Of a stretch of DNA of 64,000 bases, positions 1 to 13,600 are shown piece after piece. Below the pieces are notes generated by a model. The model searched no databases and was not told the origin of the DNA. It worked only from the letters and a program-made list of their open reading frames with translations. Position numbers and translations under genes: made by a program. Each line of letters starts with the position of its first letter. Positions within the stretch are counted from its first letter, which is position 1. Source of the stretch: Glandiceps talaboti (lineage: Eukaryota; Hemichordata; Enteropneusta; Spengelidae). The stretch covers positions 3,333,963 through 3,397,962 of the forward strand of contig NC_135551.1 of NCBI RefSeq assembly GCF_964340395.1, read 5' to 3'.

Positions 1-757
1 GGTATACATGTATATCGCACTCACGATTATTGTTTGGGCGTCATAGCATAATATATCAATGATTTGGTTCGTCTTGGTATATTAATTAATATTTAATTCA
101 TTTATTTCTCCACTCAATAATTCCTTTTAGTATTCAGAAATAAATTGAGGTGGCTATAATAATACATAGTGTGGACTGGATTTCTAACTAAACCACATAT
201 TGGTCAAAGTCCCTCAATCAGCACAAAAAGTGAACCCCAGCTGCTATAGTGACATAAACAGTGTACATGTATACACGTGTATGTAGCATCCTGAGTAGAC
301 TGTCGACAGTCTACATCCTGAGTTGAAAATTTACTATATTTGGACATTACATAATTACCCCAATAAAGACTAACTTGATGAGGGACTGTGTTATTACTCT
401 GTAAGTGTGTTACAAGGTCACAGTTATCCAGATTAGGCCTTATAATTACCAGTACCATTTTCATTGCCAAGTTGATGCTTTCTTGTTTTTATTTTTTGAA
501 AACATTTTGCAACTGTTTTGTTTTTATTCAGTGTACATGTATATACATGTACATGTGAATGTCCTGATGTGAAATGGACAAGAAATGAAATGTACAAGTA
601 CTTGCCCCAATAATTGAGTTCTTTGTTTCAATGAGTGTGTTGTCATGGTGAATGGTTAATTGCAATAAATGCTTTTTGATACCAAAACTTGTTGTGTTGT
701 TGCTACATGTACATGAACTCACAATCTGGGTTTTATTTATAGATAAAAAAAAACCAG
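1..757. other. upstream region, no gene recognised
   Basis: AT-rich sequence with many TACATGTA-like palindromes. I see no TATA-type promoter, CpG island or coding exon that I can support. The SHPRH transcription start and any 5' non-coding exon may lie here or outside the window. Confidence 0.5.
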
Positions 758-805
758 ATGGATCTCTCTGAGTTTAGGCCACAAGTAGTCCAAATTGACC
801 AATGA
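758..805 (+). CDS. short upstream ORF in the SHPRH leader
   Basis: ATG at 758 opens a 15-codon frame (MDLSEFRPQVVQIDQ) that ends in TGA at 803-805, 82 nt before the main ATG. It follows a possible acceptor (pyrimidine-rich stretch ending ATAG near 742), so it may lie in the 5' UTR part of the first coding exon. It could lower initiation at 888. I do not recognise the peptide. Whether this stretch is transcribed is inferred. Confidence 0.35.
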   Translation: MDLSEFRPQVVQIDQ

Positions 806-887
806 AGTCCCTAAGCATGCTCTTAAACTATTCATTTATAATAATAGTAATGGTATTTCATTTCCGGTTTTATCTGATAACAGCAAG

Positions 888-1680
888 ATGCCCAGGAAGA
901 GGAAAGGAGTTCCACAAAGAGTAGATGAAGACAAGAGACAGTGTTTGTCATGGAACATGCTAGAAGATATCAATGCTACTACAACTCAATCAGAGGAAAC
1001 ATTAAATCATCTACCACAAGTCAAACCTGTAATCTCATTGGCTGAAACTATTGATAACTCTAATCACCCAAGTGAAATTGACCAATCGATATGCTCCATA
1101 CAAAATGTTGAGAATACTATCAGCCAATCAGAATACAACAATATCTGGGAAGCAGCAGACTACAGTATAACAGTTCACAACTCTCTAAAAGTGAAATCAT
1201 GTGATTGGTCATGCAAATTAGGAACATTTACTGTTCAACTCAGTCAATATTTGGCAAATAATGATAAAGGTGAAGAGTGGACTGCTCCTGAACAATTACC
1301 AAATGATGACAAACTATCTCTCTTTATCAACAAAGGAAACAACCTTCATCATCTTATATATGATTGCTATGGCAACAATGAAAACATGAGTGGTGTTACT
1401 TCAATCAATATGTACAAGTGTTTTAAGATTGACATTAAAATACCCAAACTGCAGTACTTAGATGATTTGGAAATCTTACATCAATATGCATCAGGGAGAC
1501 TACTCAGGGTGGTGAAAAATCAATATTATCATGTGACTGCTGAGATGACCTTTGACCTGTACTTACTGAAGTCAGTGCTGAGTAAACTGAAGTATCCAAG
1601 CCAACCAGGTAATCCTGGTAAACGTCAATACAGTTGTCTGCAGGGATTGATGCAATGGTTCTATGGAATCCCTATTTATG
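888..1680 (+). CDS. SHPRH: SHPRH exon 1 (residues 1-264)
   Basis: First coding exon. The start is the ATG at 888 because the residues from there (MPRKRK..., then RVDEDKRQ and WNMLED) match the vertebrate SHPRH N-terminus; A at -3 is favourable. The frame stays open back to 789, but without another ATG. The basic PRKRK run could serve as a nuclear localisation signal. The rest is weakly conserved N-terminal region. Donor is TATG|GTGAGT at 1681, phase 1. An alternative TTG start at 795 was rejected. Confidence 0.9.
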
Positions 1681-4600
1681 GTGAGTAATGATGGAAAGCT
1701 ATTTTTTTTTGTTCAGTGTAAATAGTTCCTCTCAAAAGTTACTGATAGTTATACATGTAGTATCATACAGTTCCAAGTCAGTTTACCAAGTCAGTTTACT
1801 TGATTTAACAGAAGACAAGGGTGACTCATTTGTCTGAGGTGAATTAATAACCCTGTCCTCGACTGATATGGTCCTTAATCCATGTCAAAGCCACTTTCTT
1901 GTCCACACTTAAATTTCAAAGATAGATTTGATTCGCATTAGTATACCTACATGTAACATGCCACAATGCAAAAACACAGAAGAAAAAGTCTTCAAAATCA
2001 TATTAAACCCTACAATTATTGCAGTTACTCAAGCCCAAATATCATGTTACTTTACGTGATAAAACGTAACATTGCAACTTCATACATAAATAACAATTAA
2101 CAGCCCATAATTAGGATTAAAAGATTATCGCTACAGCAAATAAGTGACATCATCACAGCTGTGTTTCTAGTCTGTATTTTTAATGGTCTGAGATTCATGC
2201 TACAGACATGATAAAAAGTCTTGTTTGGGTCATGAAGTGTGATTTTGGGTTGAAAAGCTTAATAAACTCAAAAACTACTAGGCAGATTGGTCTGAAATTT
2301 GATGGGAACATTCTTAGGGGCATTTAGATTGAGAAGTGTTCAGGACATAATGATCCCATCTGTGATTTGCAAATTAGGGTTAAAAATGTGTCTTTTTGGT
2401 CAAAAATCTTTAATTCCAAAACTACTGAGCAGATTGGGCTAAAATTTAATGGGGATGTATCTGGGGGTATATAGATGTAGAAGTATTAAGCATATAATGA
2501 TCTCATCAGTGATATGCAAATAAGGTGCAACAATGTGAATTTTGGTCAAAAACTTAATATATCTCAAAAATTACTAGGTCAAAGAGACTGAAACTTGGTG
2601 AGATGTTTTTAGAAAAGTTATTCTGCAGATTTTCTTCTGAACATTTTCACACAATTGGCCCTAGCAACTATGACCACACCCTTAGCAACAACCAAATGGC
2701 AGTATATTTTGGTCAAATAACATCATCATCTGGTAAGCAAGTGAGTAAACATTCAACAAATGTGTATAAACTTCCGAAGCAACCATGACCATGCCCATAG
2801 CAACAGCCAAATGGTGGTGGTGTATTTCACAAAGATAACAGGCATTCTTTGACAAGTGTGTAAACATTCAAAAAGTGTATGCAAATGTCCCTGGCAACAA
2901 GAACACGCCCATAGCATTATATGTATTGAAAAGATAATGGAGATTAATAGACAAATGAATAAACATTCAATAAATTCATGTAAATGTGCCTAGCAACAAG
3001 CCCACACCCATAGCAACAGCCAAATGGTCACATACATGTATATTGCAAAGATAACATTAAGGATTCATAGACAAGTGAACGAACATTCAAAAAATGTATG
3101 CAAATATGTCTAACAACATGACCACACCCATAGCAACAGCCAGTCCCTCTGTTTAAAAATGATTACAATAGTTTTGACTATAATGGTCCTCATGGGTAAG
3201 TCATGGTGAGTCAACAGAGAGATCAATTTGGATGAGATGTCCCTATAAGTCTGACCTCTACATGGACATGATTGAGCTGTGGGATGAAAGAGAATGGTTG
3301 ACAAATAAAAAAAAATAGATTTCAAGAGCAACTTTGCATTACCAAAAATTGGCCATGATGAAAATTTTGGCCCACACTTTGCCAAATCTGGAGTGCCCTC
3401 TTGAGATGCAAAGTGGCTAGTACTTTTAATAACCACAATATACATGTAGTATGGTATAGTGTCAACCACACTACAATAAGTGGTCACATATAACATCACA
3501 GCAAGTATGTTTTATTTTCTCAGACAACCACAACAGAGAGTTAGAAACAGGCAGAAAGGAACCCCTTCAAGATATCAATGCTCTATTTGATACTGTTCGA
3601 GATTGTCATGAGAATGAAGATAGAATATCAAGTGTGAATCCACAGCATATCAGTCTCCTGCCACAACTCAGGCCTTACCAGTGTCATGGGGTGCGCTGGA
3701 TGCTGGAAAGAGAGAATTATGGGAAAAAGAAGGAGTCTGTGGAAGAACAAGGTAGGAAAACCAAACAATAACAGGTTTGTTAGTCCCCGCGGACGAAGTC
3801 CGGAACGGGGACTTACGGATTGGGTTCCGTCTGTCCGTGTGTCCGTGCGTCTGTCCGTCCGTCCGTCCGCAGTCATTTCTTGGAGATGCCTGGACCGATT
3901 TTTTTCAAACTTGGTACAGGGGCAACATGCTATGGCATACATATGCACGTCAGTTTGTTTTATGATACGATCCAATATGGCCGCCTAGCAGCCATTTTGT
4001 TTGCGAATTTTCCCTGTCTAAAGCCATAACTCAGACATATTCATTGTTATCATGATACGATCCAATATGGCTGCCTAGCAGCCATTTTGTTTGCGAATTT
4101 TCCATGTCCAAAGCCATAACTCAGACATGCTTGAACAGATCTCATTCAAAGTTGGTATTAGGACAGTGTTCTATGACATACATGTGCATATCCATTTTCA
4201 TCGTGACATGATCCAATATGGCTGCCTAGCAGCCATTTTGTTTGCGAATTTTCCATGTCCAAAGCCATAACTCAGACATGCTTGAACAGATCTCATTCAA
4301 AGTTGGTATTAGGACAGTGTTCTATGACATACATGTGCATATTCATTGTTGTCGTGATACGATCCAATATGGCCGCCTGGCAGCCATTTTGTTTGCGAAT
4401 TTTCCCTGTCTAAAGCCATAACTCAGACATGCTTTAACAGATCTCATTCAAAGTTGGTATTAGGACAGTGTTCTATGACATACATGTGCATATTCATTGT
4501 TATCATGATACGATCCAATATGGCTGCCTAGCAGCCATTTTGTTTGCAAATTTTCCATGTCCAAAGCCATAACTCGGACATGCTTAAACAGATCTCATTC

Positions 4601-7600
4601 AAAGTTGGTATTAGGACAGTGTTCTATGACATACATGTGCATATCCATTTTCATCGTGACATGATCCAATATGGCTGCCTGGCAGCCATTTTGTTTGTGA
4701 ATTTTCCATGTCCAAAGCCATAACTCAGACATGCTGAACAGATCTCATTCAAAGTTGGTATTAGGACAGTGTTCTATGACATACATGTGCATATTCATTG
4801 TTATCATGATACGATCCAATATGGCTGCCTAGCAGCCATTTTGTTTGCAAATTTTCCATGTCCAAAGCCATAACTCGGACATGCTTAAACAGATCTCATT
4901 CAAAGTTGGTATTAGGACAATGTTCTATAACATACATGTGCATATCCATTTTCGTTGTGATACGATCCAATATGGCTGCCTGGCAGCCATTTTATTTGCA
5001 AGTTTTCCATGTCCAAAGCCATAACTCGGACATGCTTGAACAGATCTCATTCAAAGTTGGTATTAGGACAGTGTTCTATGACATACATGTGCATATCCAT
5101 TTTCGTTGTGATACGATCCAATATGGCTGCCTGGCAGCCATTTTATTTGCAAATTTTCCATGTCCAAAGCCATAACTCGGACATGCTTGAACAGATCTCA
5201 TTCAAAGTTGGTATTAGGACAGTGTTCTATGACATACATGTGCATATCCATTTTCGTTGTGATACGATCCAATATGGCTGCCTGGCAGCCATTTTATTTG
5301 CAAATTTTCCATGTCCAAAGCCATAACTCAAGGGATACTCTCTCTTGTGACACCTACATGTAGATTACTGTTGTATTCAAGTTACCCTCCCCCAACTACA
5401 TGTAGATTACTGTTGTACTCAAGTTACCCTCCCCCAAACTACATGTAGATTACTGTTGTACTCAAGTTACCCTCCCCCCACCTACATGTAGATTACTGTT
5501 GTACTCAAGTTACCCTCCCCCCACCTACATGTAGATTACTGTTGTACTCAAGTTACCCTCCCCCCACCTACATGTAGATTACTGTTGTACTCAAGTTACC
5601 CTCCCCCCACCTACATGTAGATTACTGTTGTACTCAAGTTACCCTCCCCCCACCTACATGTAGATTACTGTTGTACTCAAGTTACCCTCCTCCCAACTAC
5701 ATGTAGATTACTGTTGTACTCAAGTTACTCTCCCCCCAACTACATGTAGATTACTGTTGTACTCAAGTTACCCTCCCCCAACTACATGTAGATTACTGTT
5801 GTACTCAAGTTACCCTCCCCCCACCTACATGTAGATTACTGTTGTACTCAAGTTACCCTCCCCCAACTACATGTAGATTACTGTTGTACTCAAGTTACCC
5901 TCCCCCACCTACATGTAGATTACTGTTGTACTCAAGTTACCCTCCCCCACCTACATGTAGATTACTGTTGTACTCAAGTTACCCTCCCCCACCTACATGT
6001 AGATTACTGTTGTACTCAAGTTACCCTCCCCCCACCTACATGTAGATTACTGTTCTACTCAAGTTACCCTCCCCCCATCTACATGTAGATTACTGTTGTA
6101 CTCAAGTTACCCCCCCCCCACCTACATGTAGATTACTGTTGTACTCAAGTTACCCTCCCCCACCTACATGTAGATTACTGTTGTACTCAAGTTACCCTCC
6201 CCCATCTACATGTAGATTACTGTTGTACTCAAGTTACCCTCCCCCCACCTACATGTAGATTACTGTTGTACTCAAGTTACCCTCCCCTACCTACATGTAG
6301 ATTACTGTTGTACTCAAGTTACCCTCCCACCCACCTACATGTAGATTACTGTTGTACTCAAGTTACCCTCCCCTACCTACATGTAGATTACTGTTGTACT
6401 CAAGTTACCCTCCCCTACCTACATGTAGATTACTGTTGTACTCAAGTTACCCTCCCCCCATCTACATGTAGATTTATACTGTTGTACTCAAGTCCCCCCC
6501 ATCTACATGTAGATTTATACTGTTGTACTCAAGCCCCCCCCCACCCACCCACCCACCCACCCACCCACCCACCCACCCACCTACATGTAGATTACTGTTG
6601 TACTCAAGCATAATCATGTATACAGTGGTGTTCATACCTGTATTAGAGTGGTAATGTGGTGTGTTCATACCTGTACTAGAGTGGTAATGTAATGTGTTCA
6701 TACCTGTACTAGAGTGGTAATGTAATGTGTTCATACCTGTACTAGAGTGGTAATGTAATGTGTATGGCTGCTTTTAACAATGAGGTTTAACATTTTGTAT
6801 TTTCCAGAGGTACAACTACAAGTCCATTCTTTGTGGAAAGAAATAACAAGTGAAGACAATAAAGTATTTTACTTCAATATTTACAATGGAGAGTAAGTCA
6901 AATTTATTTACAATGGAGAGTAAGTCATTTATTTACAATGGAGAGTAAGTCACATTTATTTGTTGAATCTACTGAAGTAGTAAACCTAGATACCGTAAAC
7001 CTAGATACCGTACACCTAGATACCATAAACGTAGATACCATAAACCTAGATACTGTAAACCTAGATACTGTAAACCTAGATACTGTAAACCTAGATACTG
7101 TAAACCTAGATACCATAAACGTAGATACCATAAACGTAGATACTGTAAACCTAGATACCGTACACCTAGATACCATAAACCAAGATACCATAAACGTAGA
7201 TACTGTAAACCTAGATACTGTAAACCTAGATACCGTACACCTAGATACTGTAAACCTAGATACCGTAAACCTAGATACCGTAAACCAAGATACCATAAAC
7301 GTAGATACTGTAAACGTAGATACTGTAAACCTAGATACTGTAAACCTAGATACTGTAAACCTAGATACCGTACACCTAGATACCGTAAACCAAGATACCA
7401 TAAACGTAGATACTGTAAATCTAGATACTGTAAACCTAGATACCATAAACCAAGATACCATAAACCTAGATACCGTAATCGTAGATACTGTAAACCTAGA
7501 TACTATAAACTTAGATACCGTAAACCTAGATACTGTAAACGTAGATGCTGTAAACCTAGATACTGTAAACCTAGATACTGTAAACGTAGATACTGTAAAC

Positions 7601-10600
7601 CTAGATACTGTAAACCTAGATACTGTAAATGTAGATACTGTAAACCTAGATACTGTAAATCTAGATACCGTAAATCTAGATACCGTAAACCTAGATACCG
7701 TAAACCTAGATACTGTAAATCTAGATACTGTAAACCTAGATACTGTAAATCTAGATACTGTAAATCTAGATACCGTAAACCTAGATACTGTAAACCTAGA
7801 TACTGTAAACGTAGATACTGTAAACCTAGATACTGTAAACCTAGATACTGTAAATGTAGATACTGTAAACCTAGATACTGTAAACCTAGATACTGTAAAC
7901 CTAGATACTGTAAACCTAGATACTGTAAACCTAGATACCATAAACCTAAATACCATAAATCTAGATGCTGTAAACCTAGATACTGTAAACCTAGATACTG
8001 TTAACCTAGGTACTGTTAACCTAGATACTGTAAACCTAGATACTGTAAACCTAGATACTGTAAACCTAGATACCGTAAACCTAGATACTATAAACCTAGA
8101 TACTGTAAACCTAGATACTGTAAACTTAGATACTGTAAACCTAGATACTGTAAACTTAGATACTGTAAACCTAGATACTGTAAACCTAGATACCGTAAAC
8201 CTAGATACTATAAACCTAGATACCATAAACCTAGAGACTGTAAACCTAGATACTGTAAACCTAGATACTGTAAACATAGATACCATAAACCTAGATACTG
8301 TAAATGTAGATACTGTAAACCTAGATACTGTAAACTTAGATACTGTAAACCTAGATACCGTAAATGTAGATACTGTAAACCTAGATACTGTAAATGTAGA
8401 TACTGTAAACCTAGATACTGTAAACTTAGATACTGTAAACCTAGATACCGTAAATGTAGATACTGTAAACCTAGATACTGTAAATGTAGATACTGTAAAC
8501 CTAGATACTGTAAATGTAGATACTGTAAATCTAGATACCGTAAATCTAGATACCGTAAACCTAGATACCGTAAACCTAGATACTGTAAATCTAGATACTG
8601 TAAACCTAGGTACTGTTAACCTAGATACTGTAAACCTTGATACTGTAAATCTAGATACTGTAAACCTAGATACTGTAAACCTAGATGCTGTAAACCTAGA
8701 TACCGTAAACCTAGATACTGTAAACCTAGATACTGTAAACCTAGATACCATAAACCTAGATACCATAAACCTAGATACTGTAAACCTAGATACTGTAAAC
8801 CTAGATACCATAAACCTAGATACTGTAAACCTAGATACCATAAACCTAGATACTGTAAATCTAGATACTGTAAACCTAGATACCATAAACCTAGATACCA
8901 TAAACCTAGATACTGTAAACCTAGATACCATAAACCTAGATACTGTAAACCTAGATACCATAAACCTAGATACCATAAACCTAGATACCATAAACCTAGA
9001 TACCATAAACCTAGATACTGTAAACCTAGATACCATAAACCTAGATACCATAAACCTAGAGACTGTAAACCTAGATACTGTAAACCTAGATACCATAAAC
9101 CTAGATACTGTAAATCTAGATACTGTAAACCTAGATACCGTAAACCTAGATACTGTAAACCTATATACTGTAAACCTAGGTACTGTTAACCTAGATACTG
9201 TAAACCTAGATACTGTAAACCTAGATACCATAAACCTAGATACCATAAACCTAGATACTGTAAACCTAGATACTGTAAACCTAGATACCATAAACCTAGA
9301 TACTGTAAACCTAGATACTGTAAACCTAGATACTGTAAACCTAGATACTGTAAACCTAGATACTGTAAACCTAGGTACTGTTAACCTAGATACTGTAAAC
9401 CTAGATACTGTAAATGTAGATACTGTAAACCTAGAAGGCATTTTAGTCTTTATTTATTTTTGACTAATTACCAGACTGGTACATTGTGTTCTTGTACAAG
9501 AAGGCATTTTAGTCACTATTTATTTTGAAGTCTTTGTTTTCCAGGAAAATAAGCAAATATAAGCCTTTACTGAGAATTTCCAGGTTTACAGTATTTTACT
9601 GTGTCTTCAAATTTACATTGTACATCTAATAATACTTGGCTAAAAGTTACAAAGCTGTTAGAATGAAAACATACATACATTATATACAGTCACCACCCAC
9701 CCAATGCTACATGGCTAAAAGTTACAAGCTGTTAGAATGAAAACATGCATACATTATACAGTCACCACCCACCCAATGCTACATGGCTAAAAGTTACATA
9801 ACTGTTAGAATGAAAACATACATAGATTATACAGTCACCATCCACCCAATGCTACATGGCTAAAAGTTACATAGCTGTTAGAATGAAAACATACATAGAT
9901 TATACAGTCACCATCCACCCAATGCTACATGGCTAAAAGTTAAACTTACTCTCCCTGTTAATTGTGTTCCCCCCAATACACCAACCTTCATCTCAAATGA
10001 AAGGTATTGTGAGTGCTTTACACAGTTTGAGTTGAACTGTCAAGTCAATATTGCTGGATACATGTACATGTTTCTATTTGATAATTAATGTCTTACAGAA
10101 TTGTGCTGGAGAAGCCAACTCAGGTTGTACAGCACCCAGGTGGTATTTTGGCTGATGAAATGGGTTTAGGTAAAACTGTGGAAGTGTTGGCATGTATGTT
10201 ATTGCATCCAAGAACTGATTTATCTGATAATAATCACAAACAGGTAAGATACATTGTTTAGAAAATGAGATAAATGTTATAGTTTGTGTCCCCCCACTAT
10301 GGAATACTTTAATGGGTTTTGTCTGCATACTATAATGTCCAAAGCCATAACTCAGACACGCTTGAACAGATCTCATTCAAAGTTGGTATTAGGGCAGTGT
10401 TCTATGACATGTGCTTATCCATTTTCGTCGTGATATGATCCAATATGGCTGCCTGACAGCCATTTTGTTTGCAAATTTTCCATGTCCAAAGCCATAATTC
10501 AGACATGTTTGAACAGGTAAGTTATTGTGTACAATATTATGAGGCAGTAAGTTATTGTGCACAATATAATGAGGCAGGAAGTTAGTGTGTACAATATTAC

Positions 10601-13600
10601 AAGGCAGTAAGTTGTTGTACCTGACAAAATATTTTGATATAAAATCCAAAATATAGTGTAGTACATAAACTATTAAAATGTGTTATGTTAATTTATAGTT
10701 TTGTCATGTTTCTGTTTTTACAGATTGAAAAAAATGAAAAGAATTATTATAAAAATGATGTTGATGAAATAGATACCAAGGTATCACCAGGTGATGGGAA
10801 TCAACCAGGAGGAATTGATGTTACCATGCCAACAGATGTAGACTTGTCTAAAAATGATAAAGATCATACCGATATACAGGGACAGTCTTCAACTTGTCAG
10901 TCTTTCAAAAATGTCTTTCAAACTTTCAGGGTGGGTGAGATGGAATGCAATAATGAAAATGAGAAAAGTGGCATCATTTCTCTTGATAACAAATTTACAG
11001 AGCAACAAAGTAGCAATAACACAACTCATGAAATGGATTGTGATTCAGGGAAGCAAAGAGGTGGACTGGGAAAGATACCTGAAATGGGTTGTGATTCAGG
11101 GAAGCAAAGAGGTGGACTGGAAAAGATACCTGAAATGGATTGTGATTCAGGGAAGCAAAGAGGTGGACTGGAAAAGATACCTGAAATGGATTGTGATTCA
11201 GGGAAGCAAAGAGGTGGACTGGGAAAGATACCTGAAATGGATTGTGATTCAGGGAAGCAAAGAGGTGGACTGGAAAAGATACCTGAAATGGATTGTGATT
11301 CAGGGAAGCAAAGAGGTGGACTGGGAAAGATATCTGAAATGGATTGTGATTCAGGGAAGCAAAGAGGTGGACTGGGAAAGATACCTGAAATGGATTGTGA
11401 TTCAGGGAAGCAAAGAGGTGGACTGGAAAAGATACCTGAAATGGATTGTGATTCAGGGAAGCAAAGAGGTGGACTGGAAAAGATATCTGAACTTGCAACA
11501 AAACAGAAGAGTTATGAGAATGACGGTTTTGTACCCATAAATGAAACTGAAAGCAAGCTTAGGGGTGAGCCTGCAAAGGAGATGGATGTTGCTATGGAGA
11601 ATGATTTTCAAAGCTGTGAAAGTTCAAGAGTTACACACAGCACTGATATCTTTGTCACTAGGTCTAAATATCAACCATGTGTATATAGTTGCAACAAGGA
11701 ACAAAACATTCTGCAAAGAGAAACTCAGGAAGTTTTTATGTGTGCACAGAAAGAAGATGTGTGTAAAGAAACTGGGGAAATAAATACTGATGGTTCAGGT
11801 ACTCCTCTTACTAATGTGAAGTCTATAAATAACTCTACAGAGGAGTTGGCAGATGGGAGAAAAACAAATGAAGATGTATGTAGCCAGACATCAAAACAGA
11901 ATGAAGATAGACTACATAGAGATGAAACTGTCCATTGTGAAGACCATAGTCAATCTGATGCAGTGGCAAATTATATGAAGGAAGAAGTTTCTGAAGTTAA
12001 AGTGCAATCTGATGAAATGATAGAAAAAAGTAAGAAGTATGAGAACAGCCAGAACTGCAATGACAAACATGCACACACCATTGCTGAAAACAACCAGAAC
12101 TGCAATGACAAACATGCAGATACCATTGCTGAAAACAACCAGAACTTCAATGATAAACATGGAGATACCATTGCTGAAAACAACCAGAACGTTGATGACA
12201 AACATGCTGACAGCACTGCAAAGAACACCCTGAATTCTGATGGGTGGCAGAAGGTTGACGAAGAGGCATTCCTCATGGAAACAAGTGATGGCACAACTAA
12301 ATCTACAGACTTTGAACACAACCAGCAGAAACAGACCAAAAAGAAAGTTCCATACTGGTCCCGGTTTAAGGCCAAGAAAAAAGTTCAGTTTCAGTGTATT
12401 TGTGGAATAAAGGAAGCAGACGAGAAGAAAGACAAAAAACTGAGGGTTAAATGTTCGCAATGTGGTTTATGGCAACATGCAGAGTGTGTCAACTATGACT
12501 TTGAACATGCTGACCATATTGAATATCATTGTCCACACTGCTTGGTTGCTATGGTAACTATTTGATTTTAACATTGACTATATTACAATTATAGTATTAT
12601 ATTGGTTAGAATTACTACATGTACATTTGTAAAATCCAATGATGCTGTTTGCTCAACCTGATGTGTATTACTAGTGTACAAAATAACCAGGTGACTTCTA
12701 TTAGGACTAGCAGTTATAGAGTTATGACTCGGTGACTTGTAGAGTTATGACCAGGTGACTTGGAGAGTTATGACTAGGTGACTTGTAGAGTTATGACCAG
12801 GTGACTTGTAGAGTTATGACCAGGTGACTTGTAGAGTTATGACCAGGTAACTTGTAGAGTTATGACAAGGTGACTTGTAGAGTTATGACCAGGTGACTTG
12901 TAGAGTTATGACCAGGTGACTTGTAGAGTTATGACCAGGTAACTTGTAGAGTTATGACCAGGTGACTTGTAGAGTTATGACCAGGTGACTTGTAGAGTTA
13001 TGATCAGGTGACTTGTAGCGTTATGACCAGGTGACTTGTAGAGTTATGACCAGGTGACTTGTAGCGTTATGACCAGGTGACTTGTAGCGTTATGATCAGG
13101 TGACTTGTAGCGTTATGACCAGGTGACTTGTAGAGTTATGACCAGGTGACTTGTAGCGTTATGATCAGGTGACTTGTAGAGTTATGACCAGGTGACTTGT
13201 AGCGTTATGATCAGGTGACTTGTAGCGTTATGACCAGGTAACTTGTAGAGTTATGACCAGGTGACTTGTAGAGTTATGACCAGGTGACTTGTAGAGTTAT
13301 GACCAGGTGACTTGTAGCGTTATGACCAGGTGACTTGTAGCGTTATGACCAGGTGACTTGTAGAGTTACGACCAGGTGACTTGTAGAGTTATGACCAGGT
13401 GACTTGTAGAGTTATGACCAGGTGACTTGTAGAGTTATGACCAGGTGTCTTGTAGAGTTATGACCAGGTGACTTGTAGAGTTATGACCAGGTAACTTGTA
13501 GAGTTATGACCAGGTAACTTGTAGAGTTATGACCAGGTGTCTTGTAGAGTTACGACCAGGTGACTTGTAGAGTTACGACCAGGTGACTTGTAGCGTTATG

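Noticed and set aside
795-887. Earlier SHPRH start at TTG 795
   Set aside because: No ATG upstream in frame; conservation with vertebrate SHPRH begins at the ATG at 888.
6925-9463. Two antiparallel ORFs of 838 and 841 codons
   Set aside because: They are pure products of a 15-bp tandem array in intron 3, flanked by confirmed SHPRH exons. No domain, no codon bias independent of the repeat.
10995-11540. ORFs on the other strand and in another + frame over exon 5
   Set aside because: Shadows of the 51-bp coding repeat; only the frame joined to Walker A upstream and PHD downstream matches SHPRH.
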